A stretch of 12,086 nucleotides of DNA from JBNJEM01 sp051745935 (lineage in GTDB: Bacteria; Planctomycetota; Planctomycetia; Pirellulales; Pirellulaceae). Shown piece after piece: positions 5,179 to 12,086 of this stretch (positions within the stretch are counted from its first letter, which is position 1; the number at the start of each line of letters is the position of its first letter). Location: NCBI GenBank assembly GCA_051745935.1, contig JBNJEM010000177.1, positions 1 to 12,086 of the forward strand, in the 5' to 3' direction. Under the pieces are notes generated by a model, which was not told the DNA's origin, did no database searches, and saw only the letters and a list, made by a program, of their open reading frames with translations. The translations under genes were made by a program, and so were the position numbers.

Positions 5179-7964
5179 TCATCTTTCAGTCCGAGGCGGG
5201 CGAGCCAGTTTCCTGATTTTCGGGGTTTCTGGGAACCGGCTGGCGTGGAATCGCCCGCTGCATCTGGAGGTTTTTGCTGCTCGAGACGCTGCAGCTTTTC
5301 CTCCAGCTCGGTCCGCTCGCGGGCCAAGCGAGCTCGTTCGAGGGATGCTTCAATTTCCGCTTGTTTGAGCTTTTCCTGCAACTCGGTTTTCATCCGCTGC
5401 AGATTCTCGCGTTCTTCCCTGATCAAGTCATCCTGATCCAATACTTCGGCAACCGCCGAGGCGCCAACGGCCATGTCGCCGATGTTATTGGTCTGTTGTT
5501 CAAGCAGTTCGCGCAATTCAGCCAGCTCGCGATCCTTCTCGGCAACCACTTGATCCGTGATGCGGATGGTACCTTCGATGGTCATGCGTTTCTTGGCTTC
5601 TTCGGGTTCAGCGGTATCGAAGTCATTTTCAAGTTGAGCCAATAAACGCTGCTTTTGCGATTCCCAATCAAAACCGTCTCCGGATCCATCACTTTCGTTC
5701 GAGGCCACCACCGAGCCGGCATTGGCCAGTTCTCGCGAGAGCCTTTCGTTCTTGGCCTGGAGCTCGCGGACATCTTGCATGGCTAATTCGTAGCGGTGTT
5801 CCAGATCTTGATCAACGGGGGTGTCGCCGGCGGGCGCGGCAGCCAACTCTTGCCGCAGCTCGTCGAGTCTCTGTTCGTGTTCTTCCCGCAGTTTCAAGGT
5901 CAGTTGTTCATGTTCCTCGCGCAGGGCATCGAGCTCTTGGGCGTGGTCCGAGCGTGTTTGCTCGAGTTCGGCTTCGTGCCGCTCCCGCGACCGAGTCAAT
6001 TGCTGTTCTAGTTCCAGGCGGGAATCAGCATCTTCACGCGAACCGGCAGCTTGCATTTCAGCCAACTGCTTGTCTCGTTCCGCGAGCTTCTGTTCAAGTT
6101 CTTCCACTTCACCACGGGCCAAGTCCAAGGCTTCCCGGGCCTCGAATTCGCGGTTATTCACATTGGCCTTCATCTCCTTCAGTTCGGCGGTAACGCTTTC
6201 GAGCCGAGCGTCGGATTCATTCCGCGCTTGTCGCAGCCGGGCCAATTCCTCCTGTAGCGCGGCCGATTGATCGTTTTCCTGCAGCTGAGTTACGCGTTGT
6301 TGCCATTCGGTCTGTTGTTGTTGCCAGTGAGCGGTTTGTTGGTCCAGTTCAACGCGAAGATTATCGTGTTGAGCGTTTGATTCATCCCGTTCACTCGTGA
6401 GGATTCTGACGGTTTCTTCCAGCTGGATCCGCTGTTCTTTTTGTTCGTCCAGCTCGGCCTGCAACTGCTCCGCTCGAGCAGTGACCGCGCTCAACTGGCT
6501 GGCCAATTCGGCGTCCGCGTCGGCCGCCAACTGCATGAGTTCGGCATGGCGTTTTTCAAGCTCCGCCGCCTGTTCCGCTCGTTGCGCCCGCAACTGTTGG
6601 GCGATCTTCCGCCGCTGATTTCGGGTATCGGCTTCGCGCCGTCGCACGTGTTCGCGGACCGATTCCACTTGTGCGTGTTGGGTTTCCAGCTGTTCCCGCC
6701 GCTGCTCCAGCTCCGTTGCCTGTTGGCCTTGGGAGGCTTCGACATCATCCAGTTCACGCTGCCGCTGTTCCAGCTGCAACTTGAGTTGCTCTAATTCCGC
6801 TTCTTTTCCCGAAAGACTTTCCAAATCCTGTTCGAGTCGTCCGCGCCGTTCCTCAAGAGCTCGAGCCTCTTGCTGTAATTCACTTGAACGGTTCTCCAAT
6901 TCCCGCTGCCCACTCTGGAGGTCGGCCGTCCGTTGCTGGTGCGCCGCCTTGGCCTCCTCCAGCTGCTGATGGGATTCCTGGATCCGAGCGGCTTGGGATT
7001 CCAGCTCTCGTGACCGTTGGGCAAGCTGCTCCGCTTCTTGTTGCTGCCGGGTTTCTCGGGACTCGAGTGAGGCGAGCTGCTCGTGCAGCTGCTGTTTCCG
7101 TTCTTCCAGCTCGCGCCGATCGGTTTCCAGGAGCTGGCTCGCGTGTTCTAATTCTTTGCTGGTTTCATCTTGTTCGGTCCGTTGTTCATTAACTTTAGCG
7201 CGAGCGTCGGCCAGTTGCGCCGCCTCCTGCTGCAATTGTTGAAAACGCCCGTTCAGCTCTTCCTCTTGAGCGGTTAGCCGCTCGCGCGACTGATTGAGTT
7301 GTTCGCGATCCCGTTCTAGTTGCTGTTTCTGATCCTGAAGCGCCTCGGCGTCCGAGTCAATTTGATGCTGGCGCTGACGCAATTGTTCAACACCGGTGTG
7401 GTGCTCCGATTCCCGCTGTTCCAGCTCCGCCCGTTTTTCATCCAACTCGGCAGTCCGTTGCTCAAGAGCTCGGCCCCGCTCTTCAATGGTTTCCATCCGC
7501 TGTTTAAGTTCGGTTTCGCGATGTTCCAGATCCCGTTGTCGCTGATTGCACTCCTCCTGCAGCCGAGAAATCTCGTTCCGCCGCTGGTCTAGCGTCTCCA
7601 GCTGGGCGTGAAGATCACTGAGCATTTTCTCTTGGCGAGCGGTTGCCTCCGATTGACGCTCCTCCCACTCATGCTGCCGTTGCTCCAGTTCCTCGCGCTG
7701 CCGCGCCAACGTCTCCGCTTTTTGTTCCACGTCGGCGCGTTGGCGAGCCACATCCGCGTCGTGCTGGCCGATTTCCGCCCGCTCGTGATCCAGTTCCTGG
7801 GAAACGCTTTCAATCTGCTCCGAAAGTACCCCTTCAATCCGCGCAATCCGATCGTGCTCTCCTCGCAACAGTTGTTCGGCGCGTTCCCGGTGTTGCTGCA
7901 AGGTTCGCGAGAATTGATCGTTCCACGCTTGGATCGTGGTGGCAGCGGGGCGTTGGTCTTCCAT
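5175..7964 (-). CDS. Large coiled-coil protein (about 929 aa)
   Basis: Almost the whole protein (about residues 15-895) is Glu/Gln/Arg/Leu-rich continuous helix with heptad-like spacing, little Pro or Gly, and no transmembrane segment, signal peptide or ATP-binding motif. Two breaks interrupt it: AAPAGDTPVDQD near 710 and a Ser/Gly/Asp-rich stretch near 745-770 (ESDGSGDGFDWES). After these, a more ordinary sequence (EAKKRMTIEGTIRITDQVV, then a short IGDMAVGASAVAEVLDQDD near 838) suggests a specific functional region. The C-terminal tail is Pro/Ser-rich and ends in a small basic patch (KPRKSGNWLARLGLKDE). No Walker motifs means it is not SMC or Rad50; an intracellular scaffold or intermediate-filament-like role is speculation. 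The frame is open to ATG 8063, giving 962 aa. That start would lie only about 8 nt after the predicted transcription start, so 7964 (MEDQRPAATT) is preferred, although it has no clear ribosome binding site. The gene is ATGA-linked to the next ORF. Confidence 0.85.
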   Translation of the reverse strand: MEDQRPAATTIQAWNDQFSRTLQQHRERAEQLLRGEHDRIARIEGVLSEQIESVSQELDHERAEIGQHDADVARQRADVEQKAETLARQREELEQRQHEWEERQSEATARQEKMLSDLHAQLETLDQRRNEISRLQEECNQRQRDLEHRETELKQRMETIEERGRALEQRTAELDEKRAELEQRESEHHTGVEQLRQRQHQIDSDAEALQDQKQQLERDREQLNQSRERLTAQEEELNGRFQQLQQEAAQLADARAKVNEQRTEQDETSKELEHASQLLETDRRELEERKQQLHEQLASLESRETRQQQEAEQLAQRSRELESQAARIQESHQQLEEAKAAHQQRTADLQSGQRELENRSSELQQEARALEERRGRLEQDLESLSGKEAELEQLKLQLEQRQRELDDVEASQGQQATELEQRREQLETQHAQVESVREHVRRREADTRNQRRKIAQQLRAQRAEQAAELEKRHAELMQLAADADAELASQLSAVTARAEQLQAELDEQKEQRIQLEETVRILTSERDESNAQHDNLRVELDQQTAHWQQQQTEWQQRVTQLQENDQSAALQEELARLRQARNESDARLESVTAELKEMKANVNNREFEAREALDLARGEVEELEQKLAERDKQLAEMQAAGSREDADSRLELEQQLTRSRERHEAELEQTRSDHAQELDALREEHEQLTLKLREEHEQRLDELRQELAAAPAGDTPVDQDLEHRYELAMQDVRELQAKNERLSRELANAGSVVASNESDGSGDGFDWESQKQRLLAQLENDFDTAEPEEAKKRMTIEGTIRITDQVVAEKDRELAELRELLEQQTNNIGDMAVGASAVAEVLDQDDLIREERENLQRMKTELQEKLKQAEIEASLERARLARERTELEEKLQRLEQQKPPDAAGDSTPAGSQKPRKSGNWLARLGLKDE

Positions 7965-8077
7965 GTCTGTATGGTCCGCTAGACGGGGATTTAGCGTGTG
8001 GAGAAAAAGCACTTTTTCGATCACGCGGCTCACGCGACCGCCTGAAAAGGCAATGGCGCGCATAACCTGCTACCATT

Positions 8078-8106
8078 GCTATACGTCAGAACGGTGTCGC
8101 GGTCAA
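8078..8106 (-). promoter_or_regulatory. Near-consensus sigma-70 promoter of the coiled-coil gene
   Basis: On the minus strand, TTGACC (8106-8101) and TATAGC (8083-8078) are separated by exactly 17 bp, so transcription should start near 8071. This gives a leader of about 107 nt before ATG 7964 and argues against the start at 8063. It also separates this gene from the larC transcript upstream. Confidence 0.6.
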
Positions 8107-8155
8107 AAATCCGGTGACGGGGGCGCCAATTGTATTGATGGTCCGGAAAATCGCC

Positions 8156-8187
8156 GGAAAAAATGATGAAAAGCCGGCCGCTGGCCG
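8156..8187 (-). terminator. Probable intrinsic terminator of the larC transcript
   Basis: On the minus strand, CGGCC-AGC-GGCCG (8187-8175) forms a tight hairpin followed by GGCTTTTCATCATTTTTT. It lies about 45 bp after the stop of the membrane/HTH gene and before the coiled-coil gene's promoter. The stem is short (5 bp) and the T-run interrupted, so it is probable, not certain. Confidence 0.45.
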
Positions 8188-8233
8188 AGTTCCGGGCGAT
8201 TGCCCATGTTTTGCTTGATCTTCATCAAACCAG

Positions 8234-8773
8234 CTACTCCGGGCCCCTCCGTTGGAGGATCGACTCCACGTCCGCCACTGAAGCGTCAAGCTGCTCGGCA
8301 ATGTCGCGACTCGTGCAGCCGCGATCGGCCAGCTCCAGAATTCTCGACCGCCGCGTCCCGCTCGGCCGCGTTTGTTTCGAAGCGGATGAGGAATCGCCCC
8401 CGTCATCCGGCGATTCGAGATGGTCCAGGATCCGTTCCAAGCGATCCGCTTCCTGGCGGGCCTGGCCAATCAGTAACTGCAGCACCCGCATTTTACTGTC
8501 CAACTCCGCTTTCAACTCCCGCGCCGTCTCGTGCATTTCGACCTGCCATCTAAGTACATCGGGGGGGGTGCTGGAGAGCGACCGTTGTTCTTCCCGCTGC
8601 CCTGAATCCGGCGGCAGCTGAAACGCCATTGGGGTTGATTTCACCCGCTTGCCCCGGGACTGGCAATGACCACGGTGACGGTATATCCGCCGGAAAAGGA
8701 CCAGAATCAAGAGGGTTATCCCAGCCAAAAGCATACCGGTTCGCACGAAGCTCGCAAACAACCACATCGACAT
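8234..8773 (-). CDS. Membrane-anchored coiled-coil protein with C-terminal HTH-like segment (SwrB/DUF6115-like layout)
   Basis: The 179-residue product starts MSMWLFASF. It has one transmembrane helix (about residues 6-27) and a basic cytoplasmic junction (RRIYRHRGHCQSRGKR). A Ser/Pro-rich linker and a helical coiled-coil region (about 73-120, RELKAELDSKMRVLQLLIGQ) follow. Then comes a Ser/Asp-rich spacer and a helix-turn-helix-like end (about 142-176: RSRILELADRGCTSRDIAEQ, then a second helix SVADVESILQ). The last part matches the pattern of homeodomain-like or sigma-region-4 HTHs. The order TM, coiled coil, HTH is that of Bacillus SwrB (DUF6115), which promotes flagellar assembly; shared function is not implied. 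AGGA 7 nt before the ATG supports the start, although the frame is open to 9199 (that extension is antisense-like and overlaps larC). It begins 23 bp after the larC stop, so they are probably one transcript. Confidence 0.8.
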   Translation of the reverse strand: MSMWLFASFVRTGMLLAGITLLILVLFRRIYRHRGHCQSRGKRVKSTPMAFQLPPDSGQREEQRSLSSTPPDVLRWQVEMHETARELKAELDSKMRVLQLLIGQARQEADRLERILDHLESPDDGGDSSSASKQTRPSGTRRSRILELADRGCTSRDIAEQLDASVADVESILQRRGPE

Positions 8774-8796
8774 GGATCTTCCTGTCAGCTTTTCCG

Positions 8797-9993
8797 CTAC
8801 ATTGGCGAGGCCTGGCCCTGATCGAAGGTCTTTCGAGCGGCCTCGTAAACGTCGCGCAGCGGCTGGCCATTCCGGATGGCCAGCTGCCGGCACGATTCGT
8901 ACTCGGGCGAGAATCGCTCCCGCCCCCCGCCGAAGACCGCCACCTTTCCATCCACGATACCCCAGGGCGTTCGCACCGATTGGCCGCGGCGGCGTAGCGT
9001 GTGTCGCTGGGCACTCCAGCGCCGAATTCCAAGCGAGCCGGTCTCCGCGAACATGATTTCCTCCAATCGATCCTGCTCGCCACCGCGGCATAACACACCC
9101 AGGATGACCCCCGGCCGGTTTTTCTTCATCTGGATTGGGGTGGTGTACACATCGAGCGCGCCCGCTGCAAGTAACGACTCCATGCAATACCCAACCCATT
9201 CGCCCGGGACATCGTCCAAGTTCGTTTCCAGTACCCAGATGAGATCTTGCTCCAATTCACGATTCACCTTCGGCTCCTCACTGTCCCCTACCATCAGCCG
9301 GAGCACGTTGGGACGATCTTCCAGATCTCTCGTGCCGGCCCCATAACCAATTCTGTTGATTCGGAAAGGGGGCCACCCACCGAATTCGTCCACCAACGTC
9401 GCGGCAATGGCCGCTCCGGTCGGCGTGGTAAGCTCCGCCGGCACGGAACAGGGCGTTAGCGGCAAGCCGGTGAGCAATTCAGCCGTGGCGGGGGCGGGAA
9501 CCGAGACCGTTCCATGAGCGATTTTCACCGTTCCCGTACCGGTGGAAATCGGCGAACAATACGCCCGCTCGACACCCAATAGATCCCATCCAATCGCACT
9601 GCCCACGATGTCAACGATGGAGTCCACCGCCCCCACTTCATGAAAATGGACCTTCTCAATGGTTGTGCCGTGGACCTTCGCCTCCGCCTCCCCCAATCGC
9701 TCGAATATCTTCTTGGCCAATTCTCGTTGCCGCGGTGAAAGGGAACTCCCATCTATCATGTCAACAATGTGGCGCAAGTGCCGATGTTCATGCTCCGGCT
9801 CGGCTAGTACTTCGACGTGCGTGGCCCGAAAACCGTTCTTCTTCACTTCGGAGATGTCCAACCTGCAGCCCTCGACGCCCAAGGAGTTGATTCCCTCCTG
9901 GATCGCCTCCGAGGAAACCCCTGCGTCAATCAATGCTCCTAAACTCATATCCCCGCTAATACCACTGTAACAATCCAGATAGGCAACTCGCAT
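8797..9993 (-). CDS. larC: Nickel-pincer cofactor biosynthesis protein LarC (nickel insertase)
   Basis: LarC inserts nickel, CTP-dependently, into the pyridinium-3,5-bisthiocarboxylic acid mononucleotide made by LarB and LarE, producing the nickel-pincer cofactor of lactate racemase LarA and related enzymes. The 398-residue product begins MRVAYLDCYSGISGDMSLGA, the family N-terminus. It shows EVGAVDSIVDIVG at about 120-132 after a His-rich stretch (EHEHRHLRHI, KVHFHEVGA). Further family blocks are APATAELL, ELTTPTGAAI, YGAGTRDLEDRPNVLRL, ETNLDDVPGE, DVYTTPIQMKKNRPG and FAETGSLGIRR. In Lactobacillus, larC is split by a programmed frameshift into larC1 and larC2; here it is one uninterrupted frame. 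GAGGAG 5 nt before ATG 9993 fixes the start; the in-frame codons up to 10122 are not family-like. No larA, larB or larE is in the window. Confidence 0.95.
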   Translation of the reverse strand: MRVAYLDCYSGISGDMSLGALIDAGVSSEAIQEGINSLGVEGCRLDISEVKKNGFRATHVEVLAEPEHEHRHLRHIVDMIDGSSLSPRQRELAKKIFERLGEAEAKVHGTTIEKVHFHEVGAVDSIVDIVGSAIGWDLLGVERAYCSPISTGTGTVKIAHGTVSVPAPATAELLTGLPLTPCSVPAELTTPTGAAIAATLVDEFGGWPPFRINRIGYGAGTRDLEDRPNVLRLMVGDSEEPKVNRELEQDLIWVLETNLDDVPGEWVGYCMESLLAAGALDVYTTPIQMKKNRPGVILGVLCRGGEQDRLEEIMFAETGSLGIRRWSAQRHTLRRRGQSVRTPWGIVDGKVAVFGGGRERFSPEYESCRQLAIRNGQPLRDVYEAARKTFDQGQASPM

Positions 9994-10226
9994 CCTGGCT
10001 CCTCGACTTGATGATGGGTCATGTACTGCAAATGCAAAAGTAGCGGACTCGGTGTCGCGCCCCCCCCGAAATGGGCTCGATGGCCTCCACGCCACGCCGT
10101 CCCGGCTCCAGGGCATCCGCAACGCTCGCGTTCACGCTTGAAAGAGGCCGAAAGTCCCCGATACCACACCTTGACCCCTGTGACATTCTACAGCAGATGT
10201 GTTTCAATCTGGCGGGCTGGCATCAA

Positions 10227-10260
10227 ATTGCCGAAAGTTGCCGAAACGCAAAGCGGCAAT
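10227..10260. promoter_or_regulatory. Inverted repeat just upstream of a promoter, candidate operator
   Basis: ATTGCCG (10227-10233) and CGGCAAT (10254-10260) are perfect inverted arms 20 bp apart, with an additional direct TTGCCG at about 10238. The right arm ends 5 bp before the predicted -35 box of the KaiA-like gene. The arms are short enough that chance remains possible. Confidence 0.3.
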
Positions 10261-10265
10261 CAGGA

Positions 10266-10294
10266 TTGACGCGGGACAGAGATTGTACTACAAG
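10266..10294 (+). promoter_or_regulatory. Candidate promoter of the KaiA-like gene
   Basis: TTGACG (10266-10271) and TACAAG (10289-10294) are 17 bp apart, a good -35 and a moderate -10 match. Transcription would start near 10301, about 90 nt before ATG 10391. Confidence 0.4.
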
Positions 10295-10390
10295 TCATCG
10301 CCCCGGAAGCGGTGTGGTTAGGGAACAGTATCCGGCCGAACGCACAGCGTGAATCTGCCCGCTTTGATGACGGGCAAAGGAACGCGCGCC

Positions 10391-11356
10391 ATGAGTGTAG
10401 TATCGAATGAAACCACGAATCAACTTCCCACGACTCCGTGGGGATGCATTCCGCCGCGCATGCGGGTACTTTTTATTGCCGGCGCGGCGCGGACTGGGGG
10501 TTGGTTGGCCGAAGCGTTCGCGGCCGACAGCGTCAGTGACGTTGACCTGGTCGAGGTCGCCGGGATGGCCGTTGGGGTGTCCAAGTTGCGTGAGGAGTTG
10601 TTTGATGCGGTATTGGTAAGCCACGAGACGGACGGGCTGGATGCATTCGAGGTGCTTGATGCAATTCGAGCGGGCAGTAGCGATGATCAGCCCATCATCG
10701 TACTCGGTGAGCAAACGGAGCAGCAGATGGCTCCGCTTTGTTTCGAATCCAACGGTGACGCCTATATCTGTGTCCATACCACCACCACCCGGACGCTAGT
10801 TTGGCAAATGGCAAGGGCCATTGAGCGACATGCGCTCATTGCTGATAACCGCCGGCTGCGGCAGTCGCATCGGCATCGAGTACAGTTGGAGCATCGCGAA
10901 GCCAATCAGCTGCTGCAGCAACAACGGGCTCTTATCAACAATTTGAACGAGATCTGTCGCGAGGATGTCGGCGGCGCGCGAGACGCTGTCGAAGAAAAAC
11001 CCCAGACGCCCAGCGGCCCGCCGCAAGGGCTGCCGGGTGCATTGGCAAGCCACTATCGCGAACTGCTGCGGGCTTACGTGATTATGGGATCCGGCAATAT
11101 GTCGGATGAAATGGGGCGGCTTGCCGAACTTCTGGCCTCGGCCGCCATTACACCTCAACAAGCGATGCTGCTGCACTTGCACGTCTTGGAGGAGATGATA
11201 TCGGGACTGGGAAATCGCAGCGCCCGGCACGTGATGAATCGCGCCGACATGCTGATTCTCGAGGTCATGATTCATCTGGCCGAGCAGTACCGCTCCCATT
11301 ACCTAAAGCGGGTTTGCCCTCCCCGCCAATTGCTTCTTCCCGGATTCGACAATTGA
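10391..11356 (+). CDS. Pseudo-receiver plus KaiA/RsbU_N-like helical domain protein (KaiA-like)
   Basis: This 321-residue protein has three parts. Residues 24-148 form a receiver-like alpha/beta domain (MRVLFIAG, FDAVLVSHETDGLDAFEVL, PIIVLGEQ, GDAYICV) that has lost the phosphorylation residues: AG at 30-31 replaces the acidic pair, S77 the phospho-acceptor Asp, G106 the Thr/Ser, and V128 the Lys. Residues about 140-190 are a Gln/Arg/His-rich helical linker. Residues about 216-306 are all-helical and align well with the C-terminal domain of cyanobacterial KaiA (HYRELLRAYV against SYREIVLSYF; ILEVMIHLAEQYR against LIDVIAHLCEMYR). They also resemble the RsbU N-terminal, RsbT-binding domain (PF08673). 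KaiA itself is a pseudo-receiver followed by this domain and stimulates KaiC autophosphorylation. Function here is inferred: partner-switch or KaiC-type kinase regulator. ATG 10391 has AAAGG about 10 nt upstream; GTG 10349 and ATG 10460 are alternatives. No kaiB, kaiC or rsbT lies in the window. Confidence 0.8.
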   Translation: MSVVSNETTNQLPTTPWGCIPPRMRVLFIAGAARTGGWLAEAFAADSVSDVDLVEVAGMAVGVSKLREELFDAVLVSHETDGLDAFEVLDAIRAGSSDDQPIIVLGEQTEQQMAPLCFESNGDAYICVHTTTTRTLVWQMARAIERHALIADNRRLRQSHRHRVQLEHREANQLLQQQRALINNLNEICREDVGGARDAVEEKPQTPSGPPQGLPGALASHYRELLRAYVIMGSGNMSDEMGRLAELLASAAITPQQAMLLHLHVLEEMISGLGNRSARHVMNRADMLILEVMIHLAEQYRSHYLKRVCPPRQLLLPGFDN

Positions 11357-11415
11357 CGGCGCACGTTGGTCTCGATCAGAATCCCTGCTTGCCAAGGGCG
11401 CGTCCACCGAAAAAA

Positions 11416-11526
11416 TGTATACTTCAGGCGGTCGGATTTGTCCGGGTGGAAACCCGCTCGACGCAAGCCGTCCTCCCGTTGGTCGGACTCGCGGCGGACA
11501 AAGTCGTCCGCGACCGGTATAGAAAG
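11416..11526 (-). repeat. Interspersed repeat, copy 3 (inverse orientation)
   Basis: The reverse complement of this block matches copy 1 over its full length: CTTTCTATACCGGTCGCGGA, the GAGTCCGACCAACGGGAGGA core, then TCCACCCGGACAAATCCGAC and CGCCTGAAGTATAC. It lies in the 286-bp spacer between the KaiA-like gene and the MazG-like gene. The rest of that spacer (11357-11415, 11527-11642) shows no other feature. Confidence 0.88.
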
Positions 11527-11642
11527 ACTTAGAACCCACCACAAAACCAGGCCGGTTCCCTTTCACCATGGAAGTTGTGGGAGCCGGGGCCACGCTTTGT
11601 TACGGGCTGTTGGAGCTTTTCATCGGGGCAGCCGAGGACTTT

Positions 11643-11993
11643 ATGTCGGATCAAGACACGACGGTAGCGGCACTGCGCCAGCTGGTCAAACATTTCGTCG
11701 ATCAACGGGATTGGCATCAGTTTCACGCGCCGAAGAATCTTTCCATGGCGCTGGCCATCGAAGCGGCGGAACTCATGGAACACTTTCAGTGGATTACGAC
11801 CGAAGCTTCGCGGAGAATTGGTGACGATGCGCGGAAACGCTCGGAGGTGAGCGACGAGCTTGCCGATATCGTCTGCTATGCTTTGGCGATCGCCAATGAG
11901 CTGTCGATTGACATCGATACCGCCATGCGCGATAAGATGAAGAAAAACGAGGCAAAATACCCCGCTCGGGAATATCGGGGACGGTACCAGTAA
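11643..11993 (+). CDS. MazG-like nucleotide pyrophosphohydrolase (DCTPP1/RS21-C6 type)
   Basis: The family hydrolyses (d)NTPs, often dCTP or modified pyrimidine triphosphates, to monophosphate and pyrophosphate, thereby cleaning the nucleotide pool. The 116-residue single-domain product shows the all-alpha NTP-pyrophosphatase pattern: RDWHQFHAPKNLSMALAIEA at about 22-41, the Mg-binding E40-x-x-E43 (EAAELMEHFQW) and E72-x-x-D75 (DELADIVCYAL). It ends KMKKNEAKYPAREYRGRY, a typical ending for the family. The length fits a stand-alone dimer- or tetramer-forming member, shorter than full two-domain MazG. The start at 11643 has GAGGA with a short 4-nt spacing. The frame stays open to ATG 11568, which would add 25 unconserved residues. 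It is separated from the KaiA-like gene by repeat copy 3, so co-transcription is unclear. Substrate is not determinable from sequence. Confidence 0.93.
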   Translation: MSDQDTTVAALRQLVKHFVDQRDWHQFHAPKNLSMALAIEAAELMEHFQWITTEASRRIGDDARKRSEVSDELADIVCYALAIANELSIDIDTAMRDKMKKNEAKYPAREYRGRYQ

Positions 11994-12086
11994 GAAGCCA
12001 TGACCGGGCCGCTCGGGCTTGCTCTCATCCAGGGAGTTTTACGCCCATCAAAGTCGGTCGGAAAACCACCGCGGCGTTTCCGGAGG

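Larger units (their letters stand above)
9994..10390. other. Divergent intergenic region between larC and the KaiA-like gene
   Basis: No gene is seen in these 397 bp. It must hold the promoters of larC (minus) and of the plus-strand gene at 10391. A promoter candidate (10266-10294) and a 7-bp inverted repeat (10227-10260) are listed separately; no clear larC promoter was found. Confidence 0.6.

Noticed and set aside
5274..8065. Numerous plus-strand ORFs antisense to the coiled-coil gene
   Set aside because: Cys/Ser- or Phe/Leu-rich translations are the mirror of Glu/Gln-rich codons; none shows a family motif.
8797..9993. Possible programmed frameshift in larC as in Lactobacillus larC1/larC2
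   Set aside because: The whole LarC sequence is in a single frame, so no frameshift is needed.
11366..11824. Plus-strand ORF of 152 aa
   Set aside because: It is formed by repeat copy 3 and by the wrong frame of the MazG-like gene.
12000..12086. Start of a possible ORF (MTGPLGLALIQGVL) open to the window edge
   Set aside because: Only 29 codons are visible, with a poor ribosome binding site and no recognisable sequence, so it cannot be supported. Nothing else is seen after 11993.
1..12086. CRISPR array, tRNA or rRNA genes, transposase
   Set aside because: No regularly spaced repeats with unique spacers, no cloverleaf and no rRNA-like sequence were found. The repeats present are irregularly dispersed or short tandems.

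Overview
The window looks like a chromosomal segment of a Planctomycetota bacterium, probably of the Pirellulales type. This placement is an inference. It rests on the moderately GC-rich, housekeeping-type gene mix, the long noncoding spacers filled with small palindromic and interspersed repeats, the weak or absent Shine-Dalgarno sequences at several genes, and the giant Glu/Gln/Arg-rich coiled-coil protein. No marker gene such as rRNA is present to settle it. There is no CRISPR array, transposase, integrase, tRNA or rRNA.

Left part (1-2490, + strand): a noncoding leader carries an 8-bp tandem repeat and copy 1 of an interspersed repeat of about 107 bp. A promoter then drives a highly structured RNA of about 220 nt that resembles 6S RNA. 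Next comes prfB (release factor 2), which keeps the autoregulatory in-frame UGA (CTT TGA C, codon 24) but lacks the usual upstream Shine-Dalgarno stimulator. A 400-bp repeat-rich spacer leads to rpiB (ribose-5-phosphate isomerase B), whose ribosome binding site lies inside a perfect 18-bp tandem duplication.

Middle (2491-5178): repeat copy 2 abuts the stop codon of a minus-strand secreted glycerophosphodiester phosphodiesterase. An 846-bp gene-free stretch follows, holding a REP-like inverted-repeat element and a perfect 15-nt dyad. Then comes a small plus-strand membrane protein with a duplicated zinc-ribbon-like motif (CxH...CxxC twice). It converges on a small minus-strand ORF that is translationally coupled (ATGA) to the large coiled-coil gene.

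Right-middle (5175-9993, all minus strand): the 929-residue coiled-coil protein has its own near-consensus promoter (TTGACC-17-TATAGC). Upstream of it are larC (nickel-pincer cofactor nickel insertase, in one uninterrupted frame) and, 23 bp after it, a one-pass membrane protein with a coiled coil and a C-terminal helix-turn-helix-like segment (SwrB/DUF6115-like layout), ending at a probable intrinsic terminator.

Right (9994-12086, + strand): the most interesting gene encodes a degenerate (pseudo-)receiver domain, a helical linker and a C-terminal helical domain closely resembling the KaiC-binding domain of cyanobacterial KaiA and the N-terminal domain of RsbU. That is a KaiA-like architecture outside cyanobacteria. 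It is followed by repeat copy 3 in inverse orientation and by a MazG-like nucleotide pyrophosphohydrolase.
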